64,000 nt of DNA from Limnohabitans planktonicus II-D5 (GTDB lineage: Bacteria; Pseudomonadota; Gammaproteobacteria; Burkholderiales; Burkholderiaceae_C): the NCBI RefSeq assembly GCF_001270065.2, contig NZ_LFYT02000014.1, positions 1-64,000 of the forward strand, read 5' to 3'. Positions 48,900 to 59,486 of this stretch are shown one piece after another. The translations under genes and the position numbers were made by a program. The notes under the pieces were generated by a model. That model ran no database searches. It was not told the origin of the DNA and worked only from the letters and a program-made list of their open reading frames with translations. The stretch's first letter is position 1. The number at the start of each line of letters is the position of its first letter.

Positions 48900-49682
48900 A
48901 TGATGAAAAAAGACACCGCCCTGACTCAGACGCCCACTATTCAAGTGATAGAACGCATTTTCTGTCTGATCGATGTGCTGGCCTCACGCGAAGAAGCCAT
49001 TTCACTCAAAGAGATCAGCGAAAAAACAGGCCTTCACCCGTCCACCGCACACCGCATACTCAATGATTTGGCCACCGGACGGTTTGTGGATCGCCCGGAA
49101 GCGGGCAACTATCGACTAGGGATGCGTCTACTGGAGTTGGGCAATCTGGTCAAAGGCCGCTTGAACGTTCGTGATGCGGCGCTTACGCCCATGCGCGAAT
49201 TGCATAAATTGATCCAGCAACCCGTCAATCTGAGCATGCGCCAAGGCGATGAAATCGTCTACATCGAGCGCGCCTACAGCGAACGCTCAGGCATGCAGGT
49301 TGTTCGCGCCATTGGTGGGCGGGCACCGTTGCATCTGACATCAGTTGGAAAACTGTTTTTAGCGGCAGACGACCCTATTCGCGTTCGCTCTTACGCCACA
49401 AGAACGGGTCTTTCCGGCCAAACACGCAACAGCATCACGCAATTGCCCGTTCTTGAACGCGAGTTGGCACGGGTCAAGCAATACAGCATTGCCCGAGACA
49501 ATGAAGAACTCGAACTGGGTGTGCGTTGCATTGCCGCCGGCATCTATGACGACCAAGGCAAGTTACTGGCCGGTCTGTCGATTTCTGCGCCCGCTGACCG
49601 TCTGGATGAAGGCTGGTTACCCAAACTGCAAGCCACCGCCCGTGAGATTTCTGCCACTTTGGGCTATGACGCCGATCGGTGA
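48900..49682 (+). CDS. IclR-family transcriptional regulator
   Basis: 260 residues. N-terminal winged helix (IQVIERIFCLIDVLASREEA, ISEKTGLHPSTAHRILNDL) and a C-terminal effector domain (AIGGRAPLHLTSVGKLFLAA, GVRCIAAGIYDDQGKLLAGLSISAP). No metabolic gene is adjacent in the same direction, so the target is unknown. Confidence 0.9.
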   Translation: MMKKDTALTQTPTIQVIERIFCLIDVLASREEAISLKEISEKTGLHPSTAHRILNDLATGRFVDRPEAGNYRLGMRLLELGNLVKGRLNVRDAALTPMRELHKLIQQPVNLSMRQGDEIVYIERAYSERSGMQVVRAIGGRAPLHLTSVGKLFLAADDPIRVRSYATRTGLSGQTRNSITQLPVLERELARVKQYSIARDNEELELGVRCIAAGIYDDQGKLLAGLSISAPADRLDEGWLPKLQATAREISATLGYDADR

Positions 49683-49693
49683 GGGAACCCCGC

Positions 49694-49719
49694 AAAAAAA
49701 GCCCCGAGGGGCCTTTTTT
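49694..49719. terminator. Intrinsic terminator between iclR and pbpG
   Basis: AAAAAAAGCCCC-GA-GGGGCCTTTTTT hairpin with one mismatch, flanked by A- and T-runs. It can act for both convergent genes. Confidence 0.85.
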
Positions 49720-49740
49720 GACATTTAAACCCGAAAAAAA

Positions 49741-50823
49741 TCAACCTGGCAAACGGTTGTCCAAGGCTGAATGCTTGATTGGCAACAGGCCGGGTGAACG
49801 TTCAACCCATCGGCGTACGCGCTCAGCATCACCTATGCGACTGAGCTTTCCTGCGGAATCGAGAAACACCATGATCAATTTGCGCCCGGCCACTTGTGCC
49901 TGCATGACCAGGCATTGCCCTGCCTCGGAGATATAGCCCGTCTTCTGTAAGCCGATGTCCCACTCGGGATTTTTGACCAATCGGTTGGTGTTGTTGTACT
50001 GCAGTGTGCGACGACCCACCTCAATTTCTCGACCGTGCGAGGTCGACAACTCACGCAGCACAGGCTCCTTGTAAGCCGCATCCACCAAGGCAGCGAGATC
50101 TTTGGCACTGGATTGGTTTCGGCTAGACAAGCCCGTGGGCTCCACATAACGCGTATCGAACATGCCTAAGGTTCTGGCCCGAGCATTCATGCGTGCCACA
50201 AAGGCATCCATGCCACCCGGAAAAGTGCGCCCCAAGGCGTGAGCTGCCCTGTTTTCACTGGACATCAAGGCCAAATGCAACAAATCACCACGGCTGAGCA
50301 AGGTCCCAACGGCCAGTCGTGAGGAACTGCCTTTTTCTGTATCGACATCGTCTTGGGTGATCGTGATCATCTCTGACATCGACAAATCGGCGTCAGAGAT
50401 CACCAAACCAGTCATCAATTTGGTCAGGGACGCAATGGGCAAAACAGCTTGATCATTCTTGCGGAACAACACCTCCTGAGTGTCCTGATCAATGACCAAT
50501 GCCACACTGGAACGCAACTCCAATGGATCAGCAGTGCTGTGCAAACCTGCCATTTGCCCATACGACACTTTCAAAGGCGCAGCTGCAACACGAGAAGACA
50601 CCAAGCTCTTGCGAGTGGCCCCATTGAACTTGAGATTTTTAACGGGTTTGACCGCTGTTTTTTTTGCAGCGACTGCCTGTTTTTTGGATGATTTTTGTGG
50701 GGTTTGGGCCTGAGCCATCAAAGGCGAAATCATGGCCAAACTCAAACAACTTGCGGCCAGCGCGGAAAAACCTCGCTTTGGCAAAAAAACAAAAAAAACT
50801 GATTTGAACAACATGGGCAGCAT
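49741..50823 (-). CDS. pbpG: D-alanyl-D-alanine endopeptidase (PBP7-type)
   Basis: 360 residues from ATG 50823 (ATG 50814 is an alternative). Signal peptide to about residue 40 (LAMISPLMAQAQ). It then has a Lys/Ala-rich linker (KKQAVAAKKTAVKPVKN) and a serine peptidase domain with SxxK (ASLTKL), SxN (SSEN) and KTG (LQKTGYISEAG). It cleaves peptidoglycan cross-links in the periplasm. Family S11. Confidence 0.9.
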   Translation of the reverse strand: MLPMLFKSVFFVFLPKRGFSALAASCLSLAMISPLMAQAQTPQKSSKKQAVAAKKTAVKPVKNLKFNGATRKSLVSSRVAAAPLKVSYGQMAGLHSTADPLELRSSVALVIDQDTQEVLFRKNDQAVLPIASLTKLMTGLVISDADLSMSEMITITQDDVDTEKGSSSRLAVGTLLSRGDLLHLALMSSENRAAHALGRTFPGGMDAFVARMNARARTLGMFDTRYVEPTGLSSRNQSSAKDLAALVDAAYKEPVLRELSTSHGREIEVGRRTLQYNNTNRLVKNPEWDIGLQKTGYISEAGQCLVMQAQVAGRKLIMVFLDSAGKLSRIGDAERVRRWVERSPGLLPIKHSALDNRLPG

Positions 50824-50873
50824 TGTCAGAAAAATGAATATGTTGATTGTGCCCCAGAGTTTACATAAATAAA

Positions 50874-50907
50874 AAAGTCGCGCAAGAACAATAACTTGCG
50901 CGACTTT
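50874..50907 (-). terminator. Intrinsic terminator of the leuA operon
   Basis: Perfect 13-base inverted repeat AAAGTCGCGCAAG / CTTGCGCGACTTT with an 8-base loop; on the minus strand a T-run follows. It lies 33 bases after the leuA stop. Confidence 0.92.
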
Positions 50908-50940
50908 ATTGAAGTCGGTAATTACCCAAAAAGAATTCAA

Positions 50941-52479
50941 TTACCCTTGTGCAGCCACCCTGTCTGCCTTACTTTGAAGTTTATTGAGTGCGCTCAGATA
51001 CGCCTTGGCAGAAGCCACGACAATGTCCGGGTCAGATCCAACACCGTTGACGACGCGACCACTGTTTTGCAAACGCACCGTCACTTCGCCCTGGCTTTCG
51101 GTTGAGCCGCTGATGGCGTTGACCGAATACAGCACCATTTCGGCACCACTTTTGATGTGTGACTCGATGGCCTTCAAAGACGCATCGACCGGGCCATTGC
51201 CATCCGACTCAGTCCGCACCTCTTTGCCTTCGACTGTGAAAACCACTGTTGCATGAGGGCGCTCACCGGTTTCGCTGTGCTGTGACATCGAAACAAAGCC
51301 GTATTGCTCTTTTTCAGCCGTCACGCTTTCGTCACCCACCAACGCCAGGATGTCCTCGTCAAAAATCTCGCTCTTGCGATCGGCCAATTCCTTGAACTTG
51401 GCAAAGGCGTTGTTGATTTCGGTCTCGCTGTCCAAAGTGACACCTAAATCTTGCAAACGCTGTTTGAATGCATTGCGGCCACTGAGCTTGCCCAACACGA
51501 TCTTGTTGGTGGTCCAGCCCACGTCTTCGGCGCGCATGATTTCGTAAGTGTCACGCGCCTTGAGTACGCCGTCCTGATGAATGCCAGAGGCGTGGGCAAA
51601 GGCGTTGGCACCCACCACCGCTTTGTTGGGCTGAACCACAAAACCGGTGGTCTGGCTGACCATTCGGCTGGCGGCCACGATGTGGCTGGTGTCAATGCCG
51701 ATGTCGAGGCCAAAGTAGTCGCGCCGCGTTTTAACCGCCATGACCACTTCTTCGAGCGAGCAATTGCCCGCACGCTCGCCCAAGCCGTTGATGGTGCATT
51801 CGACTTGACGGGCTCCGCCGATCTTCACGCCAGCCAAGGAGTTGGCCACCGCCATGCCCAAGTCGTTGTGACAATGCACGGACCAAATCGCTTTGTCGGA
51901 GTTGGGAATGCGCTCGCGCAAAGTACGGATGAACTCGCCATAAAGTTCGGGTACGGCATAACCCACGGTATCGGGCACATTGATGGTGGTAGCACCCTCG
52001 GCAATCACTGCTTCGAGCACGCGGCACAAGAAGTCCATCTCACTGCGGTAACCGTCTTCAGGACTGAACTCGACATCACCCACCAAATTACGGGCGAAGC
52101 GGACCGATTGCTTGGCCTGCTCAAACACCTGGTCAGGCGTCATGCGCAGTTTCTTCTCCATGTGCAGGGGCGACGTGGCAATGAAGGTGTGAATGCGGCC
52201 GCTGTTGGCGCCTTTGAGGGCCTCAGCCGCACGCGAGATGTCGCGGTCATTGGCGCGGGACAAAGAACAAATGGTGGAATCCTTGATCGCGTCGGCAATG
52301 CTTTTGACCGCCTCGAAATCGCCATTGGAGCTGGCGGCAAAACCGGCTTCGATCACGTCCACGCGCAGGCGCTCCAGCTGGCGGGCAATGCGCAGCTTCT
52401 CGTCGCGTGTCATGGAGGCGCCGGGCGATTGCTCGCCGTCGCGCAAGGTGGTGTCAAAAATAATCAGTTTGTCTGCCAT
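50941..52479 (-). CDS. leuA: 2-isopropylmalate synthase (bacterial LeuA type, ~512 residues)
   Basis: 512 residues. It condenses acetyl-CoA with 2-oxoisovalerate, the first step to leucine. Catalytic domain: [33 protein letters not shown] metal ligands, [19 protein letters not shown], and [12 protein letters not shown]. The C-terminal regulatory domain ([18 protein letters not shown]) binds leucine. It overlaps the preceding isopropylmalate synthase gene by 16 bases. Confidence 0.94.
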   Translation of the reverse strand: MADKLIIFDTTLRDGEQSPGASMTRDEKLRIARQLERLRVDVIEAGFAASSNGDFEAVKSIADAIKDSTICSLSRANDRDISRAAEALKGANSGRIHTFIATSPLHMEKKLRMTPDQVFEQAKQSVRFARNLVGDVEFSPEDGYRSEMDFLCRVLEAVIAEGATTINVPDTVGYAVPELYGEFIRTLRERIPNSDKAIWSVHCHNDLGMAVANSLAGVKIGGARQVECTINGLGERAGNCSLEEVVMAVKTRRDYFGLDIGIDTSHIVAASRMVSQTTGFVVQPNKAVVGANAFAHASGIHQDGVLKARDTYEIMRAEDVGWTTNKIVLGKLSGRNAFKQRLQDLGVTLDSETEINNAFAKFKELADRKSEIFDEDILALVGDESVTAEKEQYGFVSMSQHSETGERPHATVVFTVEGKEVRTESDGNGPVDASLKAIESHIKSGAEMVLYSVNAISGSTESQGEVTVRLQNSGRVVNGVGSDPDIVVASAKAYLSALNKLQSKADRVAAQG

Positions 52480-54155
52480 ATGGCCTCCTGGGTGTGTACT
52501 TCCATGCCTGTGCGATTAAGGCCCGACAGGATAGCCTTGAGCGAGGCGGCCACAATGTCAGCGTCGCGGCCGACGCCAAACAAGGTCCGCTCGCCAATGC
52601 GAAGCTCTATGTAGGCCAACGCCTGGGCGTTGGCACCTCCGCTGACGGCGTGCTCATGGTAATCGAGCACTCGCACGGTTTTAGCCAGACCGGATTGCAA
52701 GCCGTTCACAAAAGCATCAATCGGACCGTTGCCTTGGCCGTCAATGTCAATCGTGCGACCGGCCCACCGCACCTGGGCCTGCAACCGCACCTGCTTGTCC
52801 GCCGCAGGCTGAACGGCGTGGCCCAGCAGTAGGTGGTCTCCCAGCCTGTACTCGCGCTCAAACAGGCCATGGATGTCTCGGGCCGACTGCTCTTTACCGG
52901 TGCCGTCCATCACATGCTGAACCACTTGGCTGAACTCAATTTGCAGGCGCCTGGGCAACTCCAGGCCGTATTCGCTCTCCAACAGGTAAGCGATGCCGCC
53001 CTTGCCCGACTGACTGTTAACGCGGATCACCGCCTCGTAGCTGCGGCCCAGGTCCTTGGGGTCCAGCGGCAGGTAAGGCATGTCCCAAATGTCACCCTCT
53101 TGGCGGGCGGCAAAGGCTTTTTTGATGGCGTCTTGGTGCGAGCCCGAAAACGAGGTGTAAACCAAATCTCCCGCATAAGGGTGGCGGGGGTGCACGGGCA
53201 GCTGGTTGCACAGCTCCACGGTGCGGCGAACCTCATCAATGTCCGACAGGTCAAGGCCCGGTGCCACGCCCTGCGAATACAAGTTGAGCGCCACATTCAC
53301 CAGGTCCAGGTTGCCGGTGCGCTCGCCGTTGCCAAAGAGGCAGCCTTCGAGCCGGTCTGCGCCAGCCATCACCGCAAACTCGCCCGCGGCCGTGCCTGTG
53401 CCTCTGTCGTTGTGGGGATGCACAGACAAAACCAGGCAGTCGCGGCGTGCCAAGTGGCGGTGCATCCACTCGATCATGTCGGCAAAAATATTGGGCGTGG
53501 AGTGCTCCACGGTCGATGGCAAATTGATGATGCACTTGTGCTGCGGCGTGGGTTGCCACACCTCGGTCACCGCATCGACCACGCGCTTGGCAAAGTGCAA
53601 TTCGGTGCCAGAAAACATCTCTGGCGAATACTGGAAGACCCACTCGGTGGCAGGCTGCTCAGCAGCCAGGGACTTGAAAAGGCTGGCGTTTTCCACGGCC
53701 AAATCCACAATGCCGTCCTCCGACAGGCCCAACACCACGCGGCGCATGACCGGGGCCGTGGCGTTGTAGAGGTGAACAATCGCCCGCCGAGCGCCGTGCA
53801 ATGCCTCAAAGGTGCGGCGAATCAGGTGCTCACGCGCCTGACTGAGCACCTGGATGGTGACGTCCGGCGGGATCAGATCCTCGTCGATGAGCTTGCGCAC
53901 AAAATCAAACTCCACCTGCGAAGACGAAGGAAAACCCACCTCGATTTCTTTGAAGCCCATGGCCACCAAGAGCTCAAACATGCGCAATTTGCGCGCCATA
54001 TCCATGGGCTCGATCAAGGACTGGTTGCCATCGCGCAGGTCCACGCTGCACCAAATCGGCGGGCGGGTGAGGACGGCGTCAGGCCACTGGCGGTCATTCA
54101 GGCCCACCGGTGCGAAGGGCTTGTATTTGCTGGCGGGGTTCTTCAACATGGTCAT
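52464..54155 (-). CDS. 2-isopropylmalate synthase (LeuA2 type, ~563 residues)
   Basis: 563 residues from ATG 54155 (ATG 54149 possible). This is the longer form found in actinobacteria, yeast and many proteobacteria: [64 protein letters not shown], and C-terminal [16 protein letters not shown]. It shares only the overall plan with the next gene, so the two are not a recent duplication. It is preceded by a leucine leader and attenuator. Confidence 0.93.
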   Translation of the reverse strand: MTMLKNPASKYKPFAPVGLNDRQWPDAVLTRPPIWCSVDLRDGNQSLIEPMDMARKLRMFELLVAMGFKEIEVGFPSSSQVEFDFVRKLIDEDLIPPDVTIQVLSQAREHLIRRTFEALHGARRAIVHLYNATAPVMRRVVLGLSEDGIVDLAVENASLFKSLAAEQPATEWVFQYSPEMFSGTELHFAKRVVDAVTEVWQPTPQHKCIINLPSTVEHSTPNIFADMIEWMHRHLARRDCLVLSVHPHNDRGTGTAAGEFAVMAGADRLEGCLFGNGERTGNLDLVNVALNLYSQGVAPGLDLSDIDEVRRTVELCNQLPVHPRHPYAGDLVYTSFSGSHQDAIKKAFAARQEGDIWDMPYLPLDPKDLGRSYEAVIRVNSQSGKGGIAYLLESEYGLELPRRLQIEFSQVVQHVMDGTGKEQSARDIHGLFEREYRLGDHLLLGHAVQPAADKQVRLQAQVRWAGRTIDIDGQGNGPIDAFVNGLQSGLAKTVRVLDYHEHAVSGGANAQALAYIELRIGERTLFGVGRDADIVAASLKAILSGLNRTGMEVHTQEAIWQTN

Positions 54156-54204
54156 GGTGTGTTCAGGTGAAAAATGTTCGGGGGGATCCGGCAGCCCAAA
54201 AGAA

Positions 54205-54235
54205 AACGGCCCGCTGCTGGTGCAAACGGGCCGTT
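54205..54235 (-). terminator. Attenuator-like terminator before the isopropylmalate synthase genes
   Basis: AACGGCCCG / CGGGCCGTT perfect 9-base stem with a 13-base loop, followed on the minus strand by TTCTTTT. It lies 22 bases after the leader peptide stop and ~50 bases before the first gene. The loop carries CAGCAG, which can pair with the Leu codons (CTGCT) of the leader, suggesting an alternative fold. Confidence 0.8.
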
Positions 54236-54256
54236 GACTGGGAACACGCGTGCGCG

Positions 54257-54310
54257 CTATCGTCTCTGCCCGTGTGGCAGTAGCAGTAGTGCGAACAAAT
54301 AAAATTTCAT
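54257..54310 (-). CDS. Leucine leader peptide
   Basis: A 17-codon reading frame, [17 protein letters not shown], with four consecutive leucine codons (CTA CTG CTA CTG) and one more upstream (TTG). It precedes the terminator at 54205-54235. That is the layout of a leucine attenuator: ribosomes stalling at Leu codons when Leu-tRNA is short would favour an antiterminator fold. Too short to prove by sequence alone, but the leucine run and position are hard to explain otherwise. Confidence 0.75.
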   Translation of the reverse strand: MKFYLFALLLLPHGQRR

Positions 54311-54324
54311 ACAAACACTGTAGC

Positions 54325-54345
54325 ACAGTTCAAAACCCGAACTGT
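54325..54345. promoter_or_regulatory. Palindrome upstream of the leucine leader
   Basis: Perfect 7-base inverted repeat ACAGTTC / GAACTGT with a 7-base centre, 15 bases upstream of the leader start, in the promoter region. A -10-like TACAGT overlaps its end (minus strand). A possible operator; the regulator is unknown. Confidence 0.45.
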
Positions 54346-54358
54346 CGTGCAGTGGACA

Positions 54359-55180
54359 TCACTGATGAAGACCCCGTTCATCGGGCTCGTCGGTGGAGGT
54401 GCTGATCATGCTGGTGGGCTGGCCTTTGGCTTTGCGCCAGATGTAAACCACATAGCCACTCAAGCCATAAGCCACAAACAATCCGAACAAAATGGTAGGT
54501 GGGTCGATGTTTACAGCCGCTATACCCAAGGCCACCAAAACCAAGGTTGCAAAAGGTACGCTCTTTTTCATGTGCATGTCTTTGAAACTGTAAAACGGCA
54601 CATTGGTCACCATGGTCAGACCCGCAAACAGGCACACGGCAAACATGCCCCAAGCGACGGTTTTGGCGGGTACGGCATTTTCAAACATGATCCAGACAAA
54701 ACCCATGACCAAAGCGGCTGCCGCAGGCGATGGCAAACCCTGAAAGTAGCGCTTATCCACCACAGCGGTGTTCACATTGAAGCGAGCAAGGCGCAGCGCT
54801 GCACAGGCGCAATACACAAAAGCGGCAATCCAGCCCCATCGACCCAACTCTTTGAGGGTCCAGACATAGGCGATCAAGGCCGGGGCCGCACCAAAGGACA
54901 CCATGTCCGAGAGCGAATCCATCTGCTCGCCAAAAGCGCTTTGGGTATTGGTCATGCGGGCAACGCGGCCGTCCAGACTGTCCAGCACCATGGCACAAAA
55001 AATGCCCACAGTGGCCAAATCGAAACGGCCGTTGATGGCCATGACCACCGCATAAAAACCCGCAAACAGGGCCGCCAAAGTGATCATGTTGGGGAGCATG
55101 TAAATGCCCTTGGAAGGTTTGCGCACGGACACCACGGCCTGCGCCTCTTCACCACTGTCGTTGTCGTTGATTTTGCTCAT
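54359..55180 (-). CDS. pssA: CDP-diacylglycerol-serine O-phosphatidyltransferase
   Basis: 273 residues from ATG 55180. Membrane enzyme making phosphatidylserine, the precursor of phosphatidylethanolamine. CDP-alcohol phosphotransferase motif is complete: LDSLDGRVARMTNTQSAFGE followed by QMDSLSDMVSFG. Seven or eight hydrophobic segments follow. It lies between ilvC and the leuA genes, a common arrangement in Burkholderiales, with its own terminator-bounded upstream side. Confidence 0.93.
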   Translation of the reverse strand: MSKINDNDSGEEAQAVVSVRKPSKGIYMLPNMITLAALFAGFYAVVMAINGRFDLATVGIFCAMVLDSLDGRVARMTNTQSAFGEQMDSLSDMVSFGAAPALIAYVWTLKELGRWGWIAAFVYCACAALRLARFNVNTAVVDKRYFQGLPSPAAAALVMGFVWIMFENAVPAKTVAWGMFAVCLFAGLTMVTNVPFYSFKDMHMKKSVPFATLVLVALGIAAVNIDPPTILFGLFVAYGLSGYVVYIWRKAKGQPTSMISTSTDEPDERGLHQ

Positions 55181-55249
55181 CGTCTGTTCCTGTTGCGTTT
55201 TTTCCGACCATCGCTTGTCAGCCAAGTTTAAAGCAGTCGACTCGCCCAC

Positions 55250-55277
55250 AAAAAAGGCCACCGAGGTGGCCTTTTTT
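55250..55277 (-). terminator. Intrinsic terminator after ilvC
   Basis: Perfect 13-base inverted repeat AAAAAAGGCCACC / GGTGGCCTTTTTT with a 2-base centre, 16 bases after the ilvC stop. It is symmetrical, but no plus-strand gene ends here. Confidence 0.9.
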
Positions 55278-55293
55278 ACACGCACACAAGCGA

Positions 55294-56343
<1,050 letters not shown>

Positions 56344-56349
56344 TTAAGT

Positions 56350-56841
56350 TTAGACGCGCAGGATGCGCTCGCCTCGCCCGATACCGCATGCACCCGTGCG
56401 CACGGTTTCCAAAATAGCGCTGCGGTCGATCGCCTCCAAAAAGGCGTCGTTCTTGGATTGGTCGCCGGTGAGCTCAACGGTGTAGCTCTTGTCGGTGACA
56501 TCAATCACACGGCCTCGAAAGATGTCGGCCATGCGTTTCATTTCTTCGCGTTCCTTACCCACGGCACGCACTTTCACGAGCATCAACTCACGCTCGGTGT
56601 AGGCACCTTCGGTCAGGTCCACGACCTTCACCACCTCGATCAGGCGGTTCAGGTGCTTGGTGATCTGCTCAATCACATCATCCGAACCTGTGGTCTGGAT
56701 GGTCATGCGCGACAGGCTGGGGTCTTCGGTCGGGGCCACGGTCAAGGACTCGATGTTGTAGCCACGGGCCGAAAACAGGCCCACCACGCGGGACAAAGCG
56801 CCCGCTTCGTTTTCAATCAATACAGCAATGATGTGTTTCAT
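56350..56841 (-). CDS. ilvH: Acetolactate synthase small (regulatory) subunit
   Basis: 163 residues. N-terminal ACT domain (HIIAVLIENEAGALSRVVGL, RGYNIESLTVAPTED) that binds valine for feedback inhibition, and the C-terminal domain (DVTDKSYTVELTG). It starts 2 bases after the large subunit gene. Confidence 0.95.
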   Translation of the reverse strand: MKHIIAVLIENEAGALSRVVGLFSARGYNIESLTVAPTEDPSLSRMTIQTTGSDDVIEQITKHLNRLIEVVKVVDLTEGAYTERELMLVKVRAVGKEREEMKRMADIFRGRVIDVTDKSYTVELTGDQSKNDAFLEAIDRSAILETVRTGACGIGRGERILRV

Positions 56842-56843
56842 GA

Positions 56844-58607
56844 TTACAGATCCTCCGCGCCCATGATCATCTCGGTGATGCCCTTGCCAGCCTGAACCAT
56901 GGGGAACACGTTCTCAGTAGGGTCTGTGCGAATGTCCAGGAAAACCGTGCGATCCTTGAGCCTGCGGGCTTCGCGCAAGGCGGGCTCCACATCCTCCGGC
57001 TTTTCCACCAAGATGCCGACGTGGCCATAGGCCTCCGCCAACTTCACGAAGTTGGGCAAAGCATCCATGTAGCTGTGGCTGTAACGACCGGAGTAATCAA
57101 TCTCCTGCCACTGGCGCACCATGCCCAAGTAACCGTTGTTCAGGGCCACAACTTTGATGGGGGTGTTGTATTGCAGACAGGTCGACAGTTCCTGAATGCA
57201 CATCTGCACAGAGCCTTCGCCCGTCACGCAAAACACTTCGCTGTCCGGCTTGGCCAGTTTGATTCCCATGGCATAGGGAATTCCCACGCCCATGGTGCCC
57301 AGACCGCCAGAGTTGATCCAGCGGCGTGGTTCGTTGAACTTGTAGTACTGCGCAGCCCACATCTGGTGCTGCCCCACATCGGAAGTGATATATGCATCAG
57401 CATCCTTGGTCATGTCCCACAAGGTCTCGATGACCTTTTGAGGCTTGATGACCACGCTGTTGTTGCTGTCGTACTTCATGCAAGCGCGGCTGCGCCAGCC
57501 TTCGACCGTTTCCCACCACTGAGCCAAGGCCTGTGCGTCGGGCTTGAGGCCTGAATCGCGGATCATGGCCATGAGTTCTGTCAGCACATCTTTCACGTCG
57601 CCCACGATCGGCACGTCCACCTTGACTCGCTTGGAGATGCTGGACGGGTCGATGTCGACGTGGATGATCTTGCGGTCCACCGAAGCAAAGTGCTTGGGGT
57701 TGCCGATCACGCGGTCATCAAAGCGCGCACCCACGGCCAACAACACATCGCAGTTTTGCATGGCATTGTTGGCTTCCAGCGTGCCATGCATGCCAAGCAT
57801 GCCCAGAAAACGGCGGTCAGTGGCAGGAAAAGCCCCCAAACCCATCAATGTGTTGGTGACCGGCGCGTTCAGCATGTCCACCAAAGCACGCAGCTCTGCG
57901 CTGGCATTGCTCAGCAGAACGCCCCCGCCTGTGTAGATGTATGGGCGCTTGGCCGCCATCAACAACTGCAAAGCCTTGCGAATCTGACCACCGTGACCTT
58001 TGCGCACGGGGTTGTAAGAGCGCATTTCCACCGTCTCAGGGTAGCCCGAGTAAGGCACTTTGTTGAAAGAAACGTCTTTGGGCACGTCCACCACCACAGG
58101 GCCGGGGCGGCCGCTGCGCGCGATGTGGAAGGCTTTTTTCATGACCTCGGCCATGTCCTTGGCGTCTTTGACCAGGAAGTTGTGCTTCACGATTGGGCGG
58201 GTAATGCCCACTGTGTCGCACTCCTGGAATGCGTCAAGGCCAATGGCCGCAGTGGGCACTTGGCCACTGATGATGACCATGGGAATACTGTCCATGTATG
58301 CGGTGGCGATGCCCGTCACAGCATTGGTCAGACCGGGACCCGAAGTGACCAGCGCCACACCCACTTCGCCCGTGGCACGGGCGAAGCCGTCAGCCGCATG
58401 CACAGCAGCTTGTTCGTGGCGCACCAGAACGTGCTGAATGGTGTCTTGCTTGTAAAAAGCGTCGTAAATGTGCAAAACGGCACCGCCGGGGTAACCCCAG
58501 ACGTACTGCACGTTTTCAGCTTGGAGCGCTTTGACGAGAATTTCTGCGCCGCGCAATTCTTGAGCGCCCGCAGGGGACTTTGCCGTATCGGCCTTGTTCA
58601 TTTCCAT
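56844..58607 (-). CDS. ilvB: Acetolactate synthase large (catalytic) subunit
   Basis: 587 residues from ATG 58607, with AAAGG about 7 bases upstream; an ATG two codons later is possible. ThDP enzyme joining two pyruvates, or pyruvate and 2-oxobutyrate. Catalytic Glu in LVRHEQAAVHAADGFAR; GDG-like ThDP motif with GEGSVQMCIQELSTCLQY and NNGYLGMV. First gene of ilvB-ilvH-ilvC. Also named ilvI in some genomes. Confidence 0.95.
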   Translation of the reverse strand: MEMNKADTAKSPAGAQELRGAEILVKALQAENVQYVWGYPGGAVLHIYDAFYKQDTIQHVLVRHEQAAVHAADGFARATGEVGVALVTSGPGLTNAVTGIATAYMDSIPMVIISGQVPTAAIGLDAFQECDTVGITRPIVKHNFLVKDAKDMAEVMKKAFHIARSGRPGPVVVDVPKDVSFNKVPYSGYPETVEMRSYNPVRKGHGGQIRKALQLLMAAKRPYIYTGGGVLLSNASAELRALVDMLNAPVTNTLMGLGAFPATDRRFLGMLGMHGTLEANNAMQNCDVLLAVGARFDDRVIGNPKHFASVDRKIIHVDIDPSSISKRVKVDVPIVGDVKDVLTELMAMIRDSGLKPDAQALAQWWETVEGWRSRACMKYDSNNSVVIKPQKVIETLWDMTKDADAYITSDVGQHQMWAAQYYKFNEPRRWINSGGLGTMGVGIPYAMGIKLAKPDSEVFCVTGEGSVQMCIQELSTCLQYNTPIKVVALNNGYLGMVRQWQEIDYSGRYSHSYMDALPNFVKLAEAYGHVGILVEKPEDVEPALREARRLKDRTVFLDIRTDPTENVFPMVQAGKGITEMIMGAEDL

Positions 58608-58919
58608 ATTCAACCTTTGTGAATTTCTCTAACGAAAAACCTTGGGTGCCCCTAGGCTCGACTCTTGTGAAGTGGCTTTGGGACTTGAGACCACAGACAT
58701 GGGCACCAAACTGTAAAAGTACCGGACTGTGATCCGTTTGCTTTTTTTCAATTGCAATCGCGCATTATCGCACTTGTCTTTAGTCATTTTTCAAGCTTCT
58801 TCAGACAAACCATTGGCAATGCCATAATTCAGGTTCATTGATCAGGGATTGACCCGAAGTTCCTGACATTTTTGATACATAAAAATAAAGCATCGCTGGC
58901 GCGACTGCTCCATACCAAG
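58608..58919. other. Divergent control region between ilvB and the sigma factor gene
   Basis: About 310 bases. Minus strand: a -10-like GATAAT (58769-58764) with TTGAAA 19 bases upstream may be the ilv promoter. The leader of ~150 bases can fold through GGTGCCC / GGGCACC (58701-58707 with 58645-58651) and holds a 23-codon frame (58700-58629) not clearly rich in branched-chain codons. No terminator with a T-run was seen. Plus strand: no clear promoter. Confidence 0.4.
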
Positions 58920-59486
58920 TTGGCATCCGACTCTGAACTCTCAGATTTTCTAAAAAACGCGGAAAAAAAGGCGTTCAAGCGCGCTTATTACCACGTCAGG
59001 GATGAAGACGCCGCCTTGGACATCCTTCAAGACAGCATGATCAAGCTGTGCAGCAGTTATGGGGACAAGCCCATAGCAGAACTGCCCATGTTGTTCCAGC
59101 GAATTCTGTCCAATACCGTGCTGGATTGGTTCCGTCGTCAAAAAACGCGCAATGCCTTGTTCACCAATATGAGTGACTTCGTCTCAGACGACGCAGACGC
59201 AGATTTTGACTTGCTTGAAGTCACGACCAACCCGGCTGAAAAACCGTCCTCTGACAGCGCAGAAACATGGATCTCAAGGGTCCAAACCCTTGAACACATT
59301 GAAACAGCCATCATGGGCCTGCCTGCACGTCAACGAGAAGCCTTCCTGCTGCGTTATTGGGAGGAGATGGACCTTGCTGAAACAGCCGCCGTGATGGGCT
59401 GCTCTGAAGGCAGCGTCAAAACCCATTGTTCTCGCGCCATCCAGGCTTTGAGTAAAACCTTGGCACCCCAAGGAATCCGACCATGA
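58920..59486 (+). CDS. ECF-like RNA polymerase sigma factor
   Basis: 188 residues from TTG 58920 (begins ASDSELSDFLKNAEKKAFKR, the form I expect in relatives); another TTG at 58872 would add 16 residues. Region 2: DEDAALDILQDSMIKL and LFQRILSNTVLDWFRRQK. Region 4: LPARQREAFLLRYWEEMDLA and GCSEGSVKTHCSRAIQAL. It overlaps the next gene by ATGA; that gene encodes a single-pass membrane protein that may act as its anti-sigma factor. Confidence 0.88.
   Translation: MASDSELSDFLKNAEKKAFKRAYYHVRDEDAALDILQDSMIKLCSSYGDKPIAELPMLFQRILSNTVLDWFRRQKTRNALFTNMSDFVSDDADADFDLLEVTTNPAEKPSSDSAETWISRVQTLEHIETAIMGLPARQREAFLLRYWEEMDLAETAAVMGCSEGSVKTHCSRAIQALSKTLAPQGIRP

Noticed and set aside
58629..58700. Possible leader peptide before ilvB
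   Set aside because: A 23-codon frame exists, but it has few branched-chain codons in a row and no terminator with a T-run follows.
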